32,380 nt of DNA, taken from contig JAHISX010000083.1 in NCBI GenBank assembly GCA_018817915.1, positions 1 to 32,380 on the forward strand, given 5' to 3'. This stretch comes from Bacillota bacterium. GTDB lineage: Bacteria; Bacillota_I; Bacilli_A; Acholeplasmatales; Acholeplasmataceae. Shown piece after piece: positions 22,945 to 30,780 of the stretch. Every line of letters starts with the position of its first letter. The stretch's first letter is position 1. The position numbers and the translations under genes are program-made. The notes beneath the pieces were generated by a model. The model was not told where the DNA came from. It ran no database searches and saw only the letters and a program-made list of their open reading frames with translations.

Positions 22945-23362
22945 TCGACTCACCAACTCGAATTAAGTTATGATCAAAGCCGACGACATCGCCATTATGT
23001 GCATAGATCTCTTTAACGACACCATTAAATGGTGATGTGATCTCATTCATAATTTTCATCGCCTCGATGATACACACAACTTGACCTTTTTTCACTTTTT
23101 GTCCAACTTCAATGTATGGTTTACCATTAGGTGTTGAAGCAGCATAAAAAGTACCTACGAGTGGTGATTTTATCATTGTATGATTGTGTTTTTGTTCTAT
23201 AGTTTGAGTTTGTTGTTGTTCTTTATAATCTTCCTTTACTATGACTTCATCATTTTTATTCTTTGATAATCTTAATTTAAATCCGTCCATTTCGAGTTCA
23301 AGTGTCATCAGTGTTGACGTCTCGAAATCTTTAATGATCCCCTGAATTTCTTTTATTGTCAT
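22934..23362 (-). CDS. accB: Biotin carboxyl carrier protein AccB
   Basis: The 142-residue carrier has an N-terminal segment, a Gln/Lys-rich linker (about 40-62) and a biotinyl domain (about 64-139). The target lysine is Lys103 in EAMKIMNEI. It is the first gene of the FASII cluster, with a 235-nt leader and a strong promoter upstream. The local birA and bioY genes supply its cofactor. No canonical Shine-Dalgarno site is obvious: the sequence before the ATG reads GAAACGGATAAT. Confidence 0.94.
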   Translation of the reverse strand: MTIKEIQGIIKDFETSTLMTLELEMDGFKLRLSKNKNDEVIVKEDYKEQQQTQTIEQKHNHTMIKSPLVGTFYAASTPNGKPYIEVGQKVKKGQVVCIIEAMKIMNEITSPFNGVVKEIYAHNGDVVGFDHNLIRVGESNEK

Positions 23363-23491
23363 ATTATCCGTTTCACTTTACATGTATTTTTTTGAATCTT
23401 TAAGTCATCAAAAGTTTATGTTTGGTTGACTGTAGTTCTTTGTGTTCGTCTCATAATCTTAAGATGTGTAAATCCCAGATCAATATCAATG

Positions 23492-23516
23492 AAACCCTTC
23501 ATAAATACTAGGGTTT
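23492..23516. other. Hairpin in the accB leader
   Basis: Minus-strand AAACCCT, 11-base loop, AGGGTTT. It has no T-run on the minus strand. On the plus strand the same repeat is followed by six T and would work as a terminator, perhaps against antisense transcription. An alternative pairing of the CCCT arm with an upstream AGGG (near 23529) is possible. Confidence 0.55.
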
Positions 23517-23575
23517 TTTGATACCTATCCCTTTTGAATAAAGCAACACTCCCTTCTATAGCATATACTAAATGT

Positions 23576-23588
23576 TTTGAATATCAAA
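23576..23588. promoter_or_regulatory. FabT-like operator at the FASII promoter
   Basis: TTTGA-ATA-TCAAA is a perfect 13-bp inverted repeat. It differs at one central base from the core TTTGATTATCAAA remembered for streptococcal FabT sites. It lies about 10-22 bases downstream of the predicted transcription start, a good repressor position. No MarR-type gene is in the window. Confidence 0.45.
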
Positions 23589-23604
23589 TAATATACCTGT
23601 GTCT

Positions 23605-23632
23605 ATTCTATCACATATTATTTTCTTGTCAA
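23605..23632 (-). promoter_or_regulatory. Promoter of the acc-fab operon
   Basis: Minus-strand TTGACA (23632-23627), 16 bases ending in TGA, then TAGAAT (23610-23605). It combines a perfect -35, a good -10 and an extended TG element, so it should be strong. Predicted start near 23598. Confidence 0.8.
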
Positions 23633-23660
23633 TACAATTAAAAGATGTAAGCGGTTTATT

Positions 23661-23693
23661 AAAAAAAAGACCCTAGCTTATATGCTGAGGTCT
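23661..23693 (-). terminator. Terminator of the alkA-gnd-zwf operon
   Basis: Minus-strand AGACCTCAGC, loop ATATAA, GCTAGGGTCT (one mismatch, one G-T pair), then eight T. It lies just after the dehydrogenase stop. Confidence 0.85.
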
Positions 23694-23699
23694 AAGAGA

Positions 23700-24617
23700 T
23701 TAAACAACTCTATTATCGAATACTTGATTGTTTATGTATCTTGATATTGAATCTATTGTTGCATCTATCAATCTTTGATTGACATGAGGGCTAGAACTCG
23801 CATTGTGTGGTGTAATAAAAACATTGTCCATTGACCACAATACATGATTTTTAGGCAAGGGCTCTGGAGACATAACATCAAGCCCAGCTCCTCTAATTAA
23901 GTGATTTTCAAGTGCATGGATGAGCGCTTTTTGATCGACGATATCTCCACGAGCTATATTAATGAAGATTGCACTTTCTTTCATTAATTTAAAAGAAGTT
24001 TCGTCAATCATATGAAATGTTTTAGAATTTAAAGGTAGGCTAACAATGATATAATCGCTTGTTTCATAAAGTTGTTTTAAGCCTTCGTCTGTATGATATA
24101 TCTCATCAAAATACGGTAGTTTAACTAGAGATCTTTTATAACCAATCACTTTCGCATCAAAAGCTTTCATGCGTTTTGCAATTTCTAGCCCAATCGATCC
24201 TGTGCCTAAAATACCAACTGTTGATTGAGCGATCTCGTAATGTACTGGCTCATATTTCCACTCACCTTTTGCCATATGTTCTAAATGTAATTTCGTCGTG
24301 CGATTAAAGTAAAGAATTTTAGAGAAAACATCTTCTGCAATCTGAATCGAAAATACATCCTTAGCATTCGTTAGTATAATCTTTCGACTTTTAAAATAGT
24401 CTAAATCTAAAGTATCATAACCTGCAGTTAACACTTGAACCCACTTGAGGTTGAGATATAAATCTAGATTTTTTGGAACTAAGAAACCAGGCATAGCAAG
24501 TATAGCTTCTGCATCATAGCTCAATTCAACCTGATTCACAAATTCAATTTCTGGAAATCTTTTAATCATCTGAGATGCATATTTATCCTTAAAGTAATTA
24601 TCATAATATATTTTCAA
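23700..24617 (-). CDS. D-2-hydroxyacid dehydrogenase family protein
   Basis: The 305-residue NAD(P)-dependent oxidoreductase has the Rossmann loop GILGTGSIG (135-143) and the catalytic set Arg223 (NIARG), Glu252 (MSPEPLP) and His271 (ITPHNAS). The substrate cannot be deduced; the family includes glyoxylate/hydroxypyruvate, lactate and phosphoglycerate enzymes, and the short N-terminus is unlike the full SerA type. The start is TTG, with AAGGAGG six bases upstream; no ATG fits. It overlaps the GNAT gene and ends the operon before a strong terminator. Confidence 0.9.
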   Translation of the reverse strand: MKIYYDNYFKDKYASQMIKRFPEIEFVNQVELSYDAEAILAMPGFLVPKNLDLYLNLKWVQVLTAGYDTLDLDYFKSRKIILTNAKDVFSIQIAEDVFSKILYFNRTTKLHLEHMAKGEWKYEPVHYEIAQSTVGILGTGSIGLEIAKRMKAFDAKVIGYKRSLVKLPYFDEIYHTDEGLKQLYETSDYIIVSLPLNSKTFHMIDETSFKLMKESAIFINIARGDIVDQKALIHALENHLIRGAGLDVMSPEPLPKNHVLWSMDNVFITPHNASSSPHVNQRLIDATIDSISRYINNQVFDNRVV

Positions 24618-25134
24618 TGTTTACCTCCTTATCAAATGCTAATCGTTTCAAATCACCATTTTTCTGAACTAACAAAATCCACCCGCAATATTGATATCCA
24701 TTATTTTCAAATAATCGAATGGCGTATTTATTCTTTTCATGTGTATCGATTCGTATGTAAGGTGTTTTTGTATCTAAAGCGATCTGGTCTGCATAATCCA
24801 TTAATAATTGAGCAGTATTTGAACCCAGTAGAGCTCTTTTTACCGCTAGACGGTGAATGGTAAGGTATGGCGCATCCAATCGCCACTTACCCTCAAATAT
24901 CGTATCATATGTGGGTTCTATTCCTGTCTTAACAGACATCATTCCTAAAATGTTACCATTTATATCTTGAGCAACATAAAATTCCCCTTTAAGAATATCA
25001 TTTTTAAAGGTTTCTATTGATGGATCCATATATTGCCATTGATCTATACCTCTTTGTTTGAGTAGTTCGGTTGTTTCTAATCTTAACTCCCAAATTTGAT
25101 CAAGATCATTAAGTGTTGCTTTGGTTATTTTCAT
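24601..25134 (-). CDS. GNAT family N-acetyltransferase
   Basis: The 177-residue protein (ATG at 25134 after GAGGA; the frame could extend 12 bases to a TTG) has the GNAT fold: N-terminal ITKATLNDLDQIWELR, a central acetyl-CoA region LTIHRLAVKRALLGSNTAQLLMDYA, and C-terminal YIRIDTHEKNKYAIRLFENNGYQYCG. The acetyl-CoA loop is somewhat degenerate. The substrate is unknown. Its start is inside the cyclase gene and its end overlaps the dehydrogenase gene. Confidence 0.88.
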   Translation of the reverse strand: MKITKATLNDLDQIWELRLETTELLKQRGIDQWQYMDPSIETFKNDILKGEFYVAQDINGNILGMMSVKTGIEPTYDTIFEGKWRLDAPYLTIHRLAVKRALLGSNTAQLLMDYADQIALDTKTPYIRIDTHEKNKYAIRLFENNGYQYCGWILLVQKNGDLKRLAFDKEVNIENIL

Positions 25135-25756
25135 AAGGTTCCTCAATTAAGATGATACTTAATGGTAATGCGTCTGAATTTCTAATTTTAATTGGTAGTG
25201 CATACATAAAATACATTCCTTGATTGACTTCTTTTAATCTCAATCCTTCAATAATGATCATATCTCGACTCATGAGATTCTTATGTGTAGGATGCTCTTT
25301 TTGATTTCTTTCTACACCTAATCCATCTACACCAACACCAGCTATTTGTTTAGAAGCTAAATAGTTACTTGCTGATTCAGCAATATATATGAAGTTAGGC
25401 ATAAACTTCTCATCATAACTATTGATTGTTTTAAAAAGTAGAAAATCATTAGGTTTGATATCTAAGTCCAGTAAATCTGTATCTTTGATACAATCTATGA
25501 CTTTTGTCATATCTATGACTTTAACTTTTCGAATAAGTTTTGATAAATCTAGTGTATCAGATGTCTTACCATCTTTTATCATATGAAGGGGAAAATCCAT
25601 ATGAGTTCCAGTATGTAAATTCATTTGAATCTCAGTCTCATGATAAGAAGCATTTGAAAAATCAGCAACCACTCGAATGTTTGGTTTCTTTTCTTCTAAA
25701 TTCTTATAAACTTGCATATCTTCTGATATTGTCATTGAGACATCATAAATTTTCAT
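25109..25756 (-). CDS. Cyclase family (kynurenine formamidase-like) metal hydrolase
   Basis: The 215-residue protein belongs to PF04199. The metal-binding motif HTGTHMDFPLH gives His48, His52, Asp54 and His58. The rest fits the family, including GVGVDGLGVE and the final ALPIKIRNSDALPLSIILIE. Members hydrolyse N-formylkynurenine, cyclic imides or other small amides; no kynurenine pathway is visible here, so the substrate is open. It overlaps zwf by ATGA and the GNAT gene by 26 bases. Confidence 0.88.
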   Translation of the reverse strand: MKIYDVSMTISEDMQVYKNLEEKKPNIRVVADFSNASYHETEIQMNLHTGTHMDFPLHMIKDGKTSDTLDLSKLIRKVKVIDMTKVIDCIKDTDLLDLDIKPNDFLLFKTINSYDEKFMPNFIYIAESASNYLASKQIAGVGVDGLGVERNQKEHPTHKNLMSRDMIIIEGLRLKEVNQGMYFMYALPIKIRNSDALPLSIILIEEPYENNQSNT

Positions 25757-27117
25757 TTCATTTCCTCATGGGTTAAATCCTTAATCATTTTCTTTAATTC
25801 TTCATAATCATTGTATATGATCGGTGCTGTTTGATATTTTTTGATATGATCAATAAAATGCCAAGATAATTCAATTTCATCCCATCTTGTAAATAAAGTC
25901 TTATGGTGACCAACAATATCAATGATGAGCTTCTCGTATGCTTCTGTCATATTGCCAAAGGCATGACAAGCAATACAATATTCTAGTTCAACAGGTTCTA
26001 CGTCACCTGTTAATCCAGGAACTTTGCTATTTAAGACAAGACCAACACCATCAGTTGGAGCAATCTTAATATATAGTTTATTTGTAGATAGGGGAAGATC
26101 CCATTTTCTTTGTTCACTTGTTTCTTCAAATTCAACGATAATTAGAGATTCTTTTTGGTCTAACTTCTTACCAGACATTAAGTAAAAAGGAACACCTTTA
26201 AATCTTGGTGTATTCACATATGCTTTAAAGAATACAAAAGTTTCTGTTTGGGAATCCTTAGGTATATTTTTTTCTTCTAAATAACCATCATATTGACCTA
26301 AAATGAGTGAGTTATGATCAAAATGTAAATGTGACATAACTTTTATCTTTTCATCTTTGACATCATCACTGAAGTAAGTTAGTGGAACTTCCATAGCAAT
26401 TAAAGAAAGCATCTGCAAAAGATGACTTTGTACCATATCCCTTAGGGCACCAGATTGATCATAATATCCAGCTCTGCCTAAGATACCTTCGGTTTCCTTC
26501 ACAATAATCTTAACATTCTTAATGGTTCTGTTATGCCAAATTTCTTCAAATATTCGATTAGCGAAGCGAACCATCATGATATTTTGTATCATCTCTTTTC
26601 CAAGATAATGATCGATGCGATAGATTTGTTTCTCATCAAAATAATTCCATAGCATTTGATTGATTTCTTTGGCACTAAATAAATCGTGACCAAAAGGCTT
26701 TTCAAAGATAATGGATTGATTCAAATTCCCAATTGAAACCAATCCTGAGATACTCATATGATTGCTGACATCAGGGAATAATTCTGGTCCAATAGCTAGA
26801 TAATATAATTCTCTTGTTTGTTCATTTTTTTCTTTGTTAATTAATTCAATTAGACTTTGATAAGCATCAAGATTAGTAATTTCCATTTGATGATATAAAA
26901 CAAGTTTAGATAAAGTTTTTATATCCAGTTGCTTACTCGCTTGTCCACTCATATATTCTAAATATTGTTCTGTTGTAAAATCTTTTCTGCCCAATGCAAT
27001 GACTTTGGTTGCTTTTGTTAATTGATTTTTCTTATATAATCTTGAAATTGCAGGAAGAAGTTTTCTAGATGTTAAATCCCCTGTCGATCCAAAAATAACA
27101 ATGATGAGATCTTTCAT
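25753..27117 (-). CDS. zwf: Glucose-6-phosphate dehydrogenase
   Basis: The 454-residue enzyme oxidises glucose-6-phosphate to 6-phosphogluconolactone, making NADPH. The cofactor loop is IFGSTGDLTSRKL (8-20). EKPFG (139-143) and the signature RIDHYLGKE (167-175) carry the substrate-binding Lys and catalytic His. It is a little shorter than the usual ~490 residues. It overlaps gnd by ATGA, so both NADPH-forming steps are co-translated. The lactonase step between them has no obvious gene here. The NADPH would be useful for the nearby fatty acid cluster. Confidence 0.94.
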   Translation of the reverse strand: MKDLIIVIFGSTGDLTSRKLLPAISRLYKKNQLTKATKVIALGRKDFTTEQYLEYMSGQASKQLDIKTLSKLVLYHQMEITNLDAYQSLIELINKEKNEQTRELYYLAIGPELFPDVSNHMSISGLVSIGNLNQSIIFEKPFGHDLFSAKEINQMLWNYFDEKQIYRIDHYLGKEMIQNIMMVRFANRIFEEIWHNRTIKNVKIIVKETEGILGRAGYYDQSGALRDMVQSHLLQMLSLIAMEVPLTYFSDDVKDEKIKVMSHLHFDHNSLILGQYDGYLEEKNIPKDSQTETFVFFKAYVNTPRFKGVPFYLMSGKKLDQKESLIIVEFEETSEQRKWDLPLSTNKLYIKIAPTDGVGLVLNSKVPGLTGDVEPVELEYCIACHAFGNMTEAYEKLIIDIVGHHKTLFTRWDEIELSWHFIDHIKKYQTAPIIYNDYEELKKMIKDLTHEEMK

Positions 27118-28013
27118 GACTTCTTATACACTGAATGACCACCAAATTCTTTTCTCATTGCAGCAACTACCTTTTCTCCAAATAAATGATCATCTTTTGA
27201 TTTATATCTCGTAAATAATGCTTGTGTAATGACTGGTAAAGAAATCTTATATTTCAAAGCTTCTTCAATCATCCACATGCCTTCACCTGAGTCATCGATT
27301 CTACCTTCGATGCCTGTTAGCATCGGATCATTTTGAAATGCTTGATGAATATAACCCATCAAAGCTGATTCGATGATAGAACCATGATTCCACATCGAAG
27401 ATATTTTTTCATAATCCAATTCATAAGGTGATGCTTGTAGCATATCAAATCCTTCTCCAATTGCTTGCATCATGCCATATTCAATACCATTATGCACCAT
27501 CTTAACGAAGTGACCAGACCCAGGTTTACCAGTATAGGTATATCCATCTTTAACAGATAGATCAATAAATAATTGTTCAATACTTTCTACAACTTCTTTG
27601 GTTCCACCAACCATGGTGCAAGCACCATGTCTAGCTCCTTCTATACCACCACTTGTGCCCATATCAATAAATTCAATACCCTTACCTTTTAAATGTTGAT
27701 AACGCTTGATTGAGATGTTGAAGTTTGAATTACCACCATCTATCACAATATCACCAACTTGTAAATGGGATTCAATTTGATCAATGACTTTATCTACAAT
27801 TTGATTTGGAATAAACAATAAGACAACGAGTGCTTCATCATTCTCTCTTTTTAAAAGTTCAGAAAATGAAGCAGTTGTAACTATTCCTGATGAATTCAAT
27901 TGTTTTCTAGTCTCTTCATTGATATCATATCCTGTCACTATATGATGATGATCCTTTAAATTTAAAGCTATGTTTGCTCCCATTTTACCTAATCCAATTA
28001 ATTTGATATTCAT
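27114..28013 (-). CDS. gnd: 6-phosphogluconate dehydrogenase, short (YqeC/GndA-like) type
   Basis: With the ATG at 28013 (AAAGGAG upstream) the product has 299 residues. It has the N-terminal Rossmann loop LIGLGKMGANIA, the substrate block DMGTSGGIEGARHGACTMVGG (conserved DxGTSGG), and KMVHNGIEYGMMQ with the catalytic Lys. The short ~300-residue form lacks the C-terminal repeat of the classical 470-residue enzyme and is like Bacillus YqeC. It decarboxylates 6-phosphogluconate to ribulose-5-phosphate. It starts 13 bases after the glycosylase gene. Confidence 0.93.
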   Translation of the reverse strand: MNIKLIGLGKMGANIALNLKDHHHIVTGYDINEETRKQLNSSGIVTTASFSELLKRENDEALVVLLFIPNQIVDKVIDQIESHLQVGDIVIDGGNSNFNISIKRYQHLKGKGIEFIDMGTSGGIEGARHGACTMVGGTKEVVESIEQLFIDLSVKDGYTYTGKPGSGHFVKMVHNGIEYGMMQAIGEGFDMLQASPYELDYEKISSMWNHGSIIESALMGYIHQAFQNDPMLTGIEGRIDDSGEGMWMIEEALKYKISLPVITQALFTRYKSKDDHLFGEKVVAAMRKEFGGHSVYKKS

Positions 28014-28026
28014 TTTTTTCTCCTTT

Positions 28027-28641
28027 TTATTCGCTATCCCATGCATGCCATAAATAATGTGACACGACAGATCGATATGGTTTCCAATTTTGGCTCATCA
28101 ATTCAATTTGTTCATTGGTGAGTTCTGGTTGATTGTAAATTTTTTTTGCAGCATTTCTAAGTCCTAAGTCTAAGACAGAAAAGACATCTTCTCTTCCAAG
28201 TGAAAACATCAAAAACATCTGAGCACTCCATATGCCAATCCCTTTGATCCTAACAAGCATATTGATGATTTCTTCATCAGTCATATCATCTAGATGTGAG
28301 AAATCAATGATTTTTTCTAGATAGCATTCAGAAAGTGATTTAAGATATTTAATCTTCTGATAGGATAATCCAATACTTTTTAAATCTTCATCTGCTATTT
28401 CCATGATTTTTTTTGCTGTAATCTCATGATTAAATAGTACTTCTAATCGTTTAAAGATAACTTGTACTACTTTAGTAGAAAGTTGCTGAGCAACGATGGT
28501 CCCAACGAGCGAAACAAAATAATCATCATCGATACTGACAATGATTTCATCTTTTCTATGAAATAAATTAAATAAGCTGGGATCTTTCTCTAACAAATAC
28601 TTAACTTCACTAGACTCCAAATTGTATTTTAACTTCTTCAT
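28027..28641 (-). CDS. DNA-3-methyladenine glycosylase, AlkA/HhH-GPD type
   Basis: The 204-residue base-excision enzyme has the HhH-GPD fold: FVSLVGTIVAQQLSTKVVQVIF (about 42-63), then the helix-hairpin-helix LVRIKGIGIWSAQMFLMFSLGR (about 129-150), with the catalytic Asp158 in FSVLDLGLRNA. There is no C-terminal iron-sulfur cysteine cluster, so AlkA-like rather than Nth/MutY. It is the first gene of a six-gene operon with gnd and zwf; the promoter is at 28666-28674. Confidence 0.92.
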   Translation of the reverse strand: MKKLKYNLESSEVKYLLEKDPSLFNLFHRKDEIIVSIDDDYFVSLVGTIVAQQLSTKVVQVIFKRLEVLFNHEITAKKIMEIADEDLKSIGLSYQKIKYLKSLSECYLEKIIDFSHLDDMTDEEIINMLVRIKGIGIWSAQMFLMFSLGREDVFSVLDLGLRNAAKKIYNQPELTNEQIELMSQNWKPYRSVVSHYLWHAWDSE

Positions 28642-28665
28642 GAAACCACTTCTTTCTTTAGAAAA

Positions 28666-28674
28666 ATTATACCA
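28666..28674 (-). promoter_or_regulatory. Extended -10 promoter of the alkA-gnd-zwf operon
   Basis: Minus-strand TG-G-TATAAT (28674-28666), 25 bases before the glycosylase ATG. The -35 is poor. Confidence 0.6.
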
Positions 28675-28727
28675 TAAACGATTTAAACAGTTGTTTTAAA
28701 GCATAAATTTATTGTACATCGTTTTGT

Positions 28728-28755
28728 TTGACTTTCAAAGTAAAAGGCCTATAAT
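28728..28755 (+). promoter_or_regulatory. Promoter of the small membrane protein gene
   Basis: TTGACT (28728-28733), 16 bases, TATAAT (28750-28755), followed by AAGGAG and the ATG at 28778. It is divergent from the glycosylase promoter. Confidence 0.75.
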
Positions 28756-28777
28756 CATAGACATAAGGAGACTAACT

Positions 28778-29068
28778 ATGAATATACCACTCTTTGTTGC
28801 CATGATTGTTTGTTTTTTGCTTGTTTTATGGCTCATCAAATACTTACTTGATAAACGTAAAATATATTATGTTCCATCTGCATCAATTCTTGGATTAGGA
28901 TTCCTTTTACTAGGATATACTCAAGTTTCAGCCAGCCAAGGAAGTTGGGATGACCTAGGTTATGTAATTTTAGGACTCATGCTCATTTTCTTATCCATCA
29001 TCACTGCACTTATTGTTTTCACCTTTAGATTTTTTAAATATCCTAAAAATGACATTAAAGACAGATAA
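28778..29068 (+). CDS. Small three-helix membrane protein, unknown function
   Basis: The ATG at 28778 follows AAGGAG at good distance and lies after a clear promoter; an open frame extends upstream to 28712, but that part covers the promoter. The product has 96 residues with three hydrophobic segments (about 4-23, 34-50 and 62-85), a basic segment after the first and a charged C-terminus. I do not recognise the family. It is a monocistronic unit with its own terminator, between the divergent alkA operon and the gamma-glutamyltransferase-like gene. Confidence 0.75.
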   Translation: MNIPLFVAMIVCFLLVLWLIKYLLDKRKIYYVPSASILGLGFLLLGYTQVSASQGSWDDLGYVILGLMLIFLSIITALIVFTFRFFKYPKNDIKDR

Positions 29069-29084
29069 TTCATCTGTCTTTTTT
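29057..29084 (+). terminator. Terminator overlapping the end of the small membrane protein gene
   Basis: AAGACAGAT, loop AATTC, ATCTGTCTT, then more T. The stop codon TAA is at the top of the 5' arm and loop. Confidence 0.85.
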
Positions 29085-29140
29085 ACTTTTTTTGTTTTAT
29101 AAGGTAAGATAGTATTGAATAATAAACTAAGGAGCATCCA

Positions 29141-30742
29141 ATGAATACAAAATATCCTTATACATCTAAAAGAACAGTTGTTTATGCTAAAAATGGAATG
29201 GTTGCTACATCTCAACCTTTAGCTGCACAAGCAGGTTTAGACATTTTAAAAAAAGGTGGTAATGCTGTGGATGCTGCTATAGCAGTTGCTGCAACATTAA
29301 CTGTTGTTGAACCTACATCAAATGGTATTGGAGGAGATAATTTTGCTCTGATATGGCATAGCAATCAACTTCACGGGCTCAATAGTAGTGGTCCTGCCCC
29401 TAGTTCAATCTCTATCAAGGTATTAAAAGATCAAGGTATTGATGAGATACCTAAATTTGGTTTCACACCTGTAACTGTACCTGGGGCAGTCGCAGGATGG
29501 GTCGAAATGTCTAAGCAATATGGAAAACTACCTTTTGCTGAAGTCTTGCAACCTGCAATCGATTATGCAAAGAATGGTTTTACAGTATCTCCTACTGTTG
29601 CATACTACTGGCAATCCGCTCATCACATCTATGATAAGCTCTTAAAAGATGAAATGTATGGATCTTGGTTTGATACATTTTTAAAAGATCATAAAGCTCC
29701 TAATGAAGGTGATATATGGTTTCTAAAAGACCATGCTAAAACCTTAGAAGATATTGCGAAAACCAACGGTAATACATTTTATCATGGAAAATTAGCTGAT
29801 CAAATTGATGCTTTTTCTAAAAAGTATGATGGTTATATTAGAAAAAGTGATTTGGAGAGTTTTAAGCCTTCATGGGTTGATCCAATCAATATTTCTTATA
29901 AAGGTTATAATGTTTGGGAAATACCTCCAAATGGACAAGGATTAGTCGCTTTAATGGCTTTAAACATTATTGAGGATTTTAATTTTAAAGAAAAAGAAAA
30001 ACTTGATGTTTATCATAAACAGATAGAAGCAATGAAGCTTGCTTTTGCAGATGGTCTTGAGTACATTAGTGATCCGAAATCGATGAAAATTTCTACAAGT
30101 GATTTACTTTCTAAAGATTATGCCAAATCAAGATCAAGACTGATTAGAAAAGAAGCTGAAATCAGAACTTTTGGTAAACTGAATGCAAGTGGAACTGTTT
30201 ATCTTGCTACTGCTGATGCTGAAGGTAATATGGTTTCTATGATTCAAAGTAATTATATGGGATTCGGTTCAGGTTTAGTTGTTCCTGAAACAGGAATTGC
30301 ACTTCATAATAGAGGTCACAACTTTAGTTTAGATGAATCAAAAGACAATTGTTTAGCACCTAATAAAAAACCTTATCATACAATTATCCCCGGATTTTTG
30401 ACTAAAGGTGACATACCGATAGGACCATTTGGCGTGATGGGTGGTTTCATGCAACCTCAAGGTCATATGCAAGTCATCATGAATTTAATCGATTTTAAAA
30501 TGAATCCACAGTCAGCTTTAGATGCGCCAAGATGGCAATGGATGGAAGGCAATCATGTCACAGTTGAACCAGATGTACCAAAACGCATCGTTAAAGGCTT
30601 GATAGGTAAAGGTCATCTCATCAAGGTTGAGCCCAATCTGGGTAGTTTTGGACGTGGTCAAATCATTATGAAGAATCCTAAGACAGGTGTTTATGCTGGT
30701 GGAACAGAAAAAAGAGCAGATGGCACTATAGCAGCATACTAA
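29141..30742 (+). CDS. Gamma-glutamyltransferase-like Ntn hydrolase (YwrD type)
   Basis: The 533-residue protein has the GGT layout: GGNAVDAAIAVAATLTVVEP near residue 40-58, NGIGGDNFALIW, and a self-cleavage/nucleophile site at about Thr352 in ASGTVYLATADAEGN. This would give a large and a small subunit. SGLVVPETGIALHNR and GVMGGFMQPQGH complete the active site. There is no signal peptide, so it is cytoplasmic, like Bacillus YwrD and unlike secreted GGT. It may hydrolyse glutathione or another gamma-glutamyl compound. AAGGAG precedes the ATG. Confidence 0.92.
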   Translation: MNTKYPYTSKRTVVYAKNGMVATSQPLAAQAGLDILKKGGNAVDAAIAVAATLTVVEPTSNGIGGDNFALIWHSNQLHGLNSSGPAPSSISIKVLKDQGIDEIPKFGFTPVTVPGAVAGWVEMSKQYGKLPFAEVLQPAIDYAKNGFTVSPTVAYYWQSAHHIYDKLLKDEMYGSWFDTFLKDHKAPNEGDIWFLKDHAKTLEDIAKTNGNTFYHGKLADQIDAFSKKYDGYIRKSDLESFKPSWVDPINISYKGYNVWEIPPNGQGLVALMALNIIEDFNFKEKEKLDVYHKQIEAMKLAFADGLEYISDPKSMKISTSDLLSKDYAKSRSRLIRKEAEIRTFGKLNASGTVYLATADAEGNMVSMIQSNYMGFGSGLVVPETGIALHNRGHNFSLDESKDNCLAPNKKPYHTIIPGFLTKGDIPIGPFGVMGGFMQPQGHMQVIMNLIDFKMNPQSALDAPRWQWMEGNHVTVEPDVPKRIVKGLIGKGHLIKVEPNLGSFGRGQIIMKNPKTGVYAGGTEKRADGTIAAY

Positions 30743-30749
30743 AAATAAA

Positions 30750-30780
30750 GGTTTCAGCGATCAAGCTGAAACCTCTTTTT
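30750..30780. terminator. Bidirectional terminator between convergent genes
   Basis: GGTTTCAGC, loop GATCAA, GCTGAAACC is a perfect 9-bp stem. On the plus strand it is followed by TCTTTTTT and on the minus strand by TTTATTTTT, so it serves both the gamma-glutamyltransferase-like gene and the DegV-GNAT pair. The last codons and TGA stop of the minus-strand GNAT gene are within it. Confidence 0.88.

Larger units (their letters stand above)
23363..23699. other. Intergenic region: accB leader, FASII promoter and upstream terminator
   Basis: This 337-base gap has no credible gene. Read on the minus strand it contains the terminator of the upstream operon (23661-23693), a strong promoter (23605-23632), a FabT-like inverted repeat (23576-23588) and a roughly 235-nt untranslated leader with a hairpin at 23492-23516. 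A T-box, TPP, SAM or glycine riboswitch was considered, but none of their conserved blocks is present. Confidence 0.7.

Noticed and set aside
23492-23519. Plus-strand intrinsic terminator in the accB leader
   Set aside because: The hairpin and six T are real, but no plus-strand gene lies upstream. I list it as a leader hairpin instead.
23363-23598. T-box or TPP riboswitch in the accB leader (a GATCTGGG string looks TPP-like)
   Set aside because: The rest of the TPP consensus (CTGAGA, ACCCTTTGAACCTG) and the T-box UGGN/AGGGTGG elements are missing.
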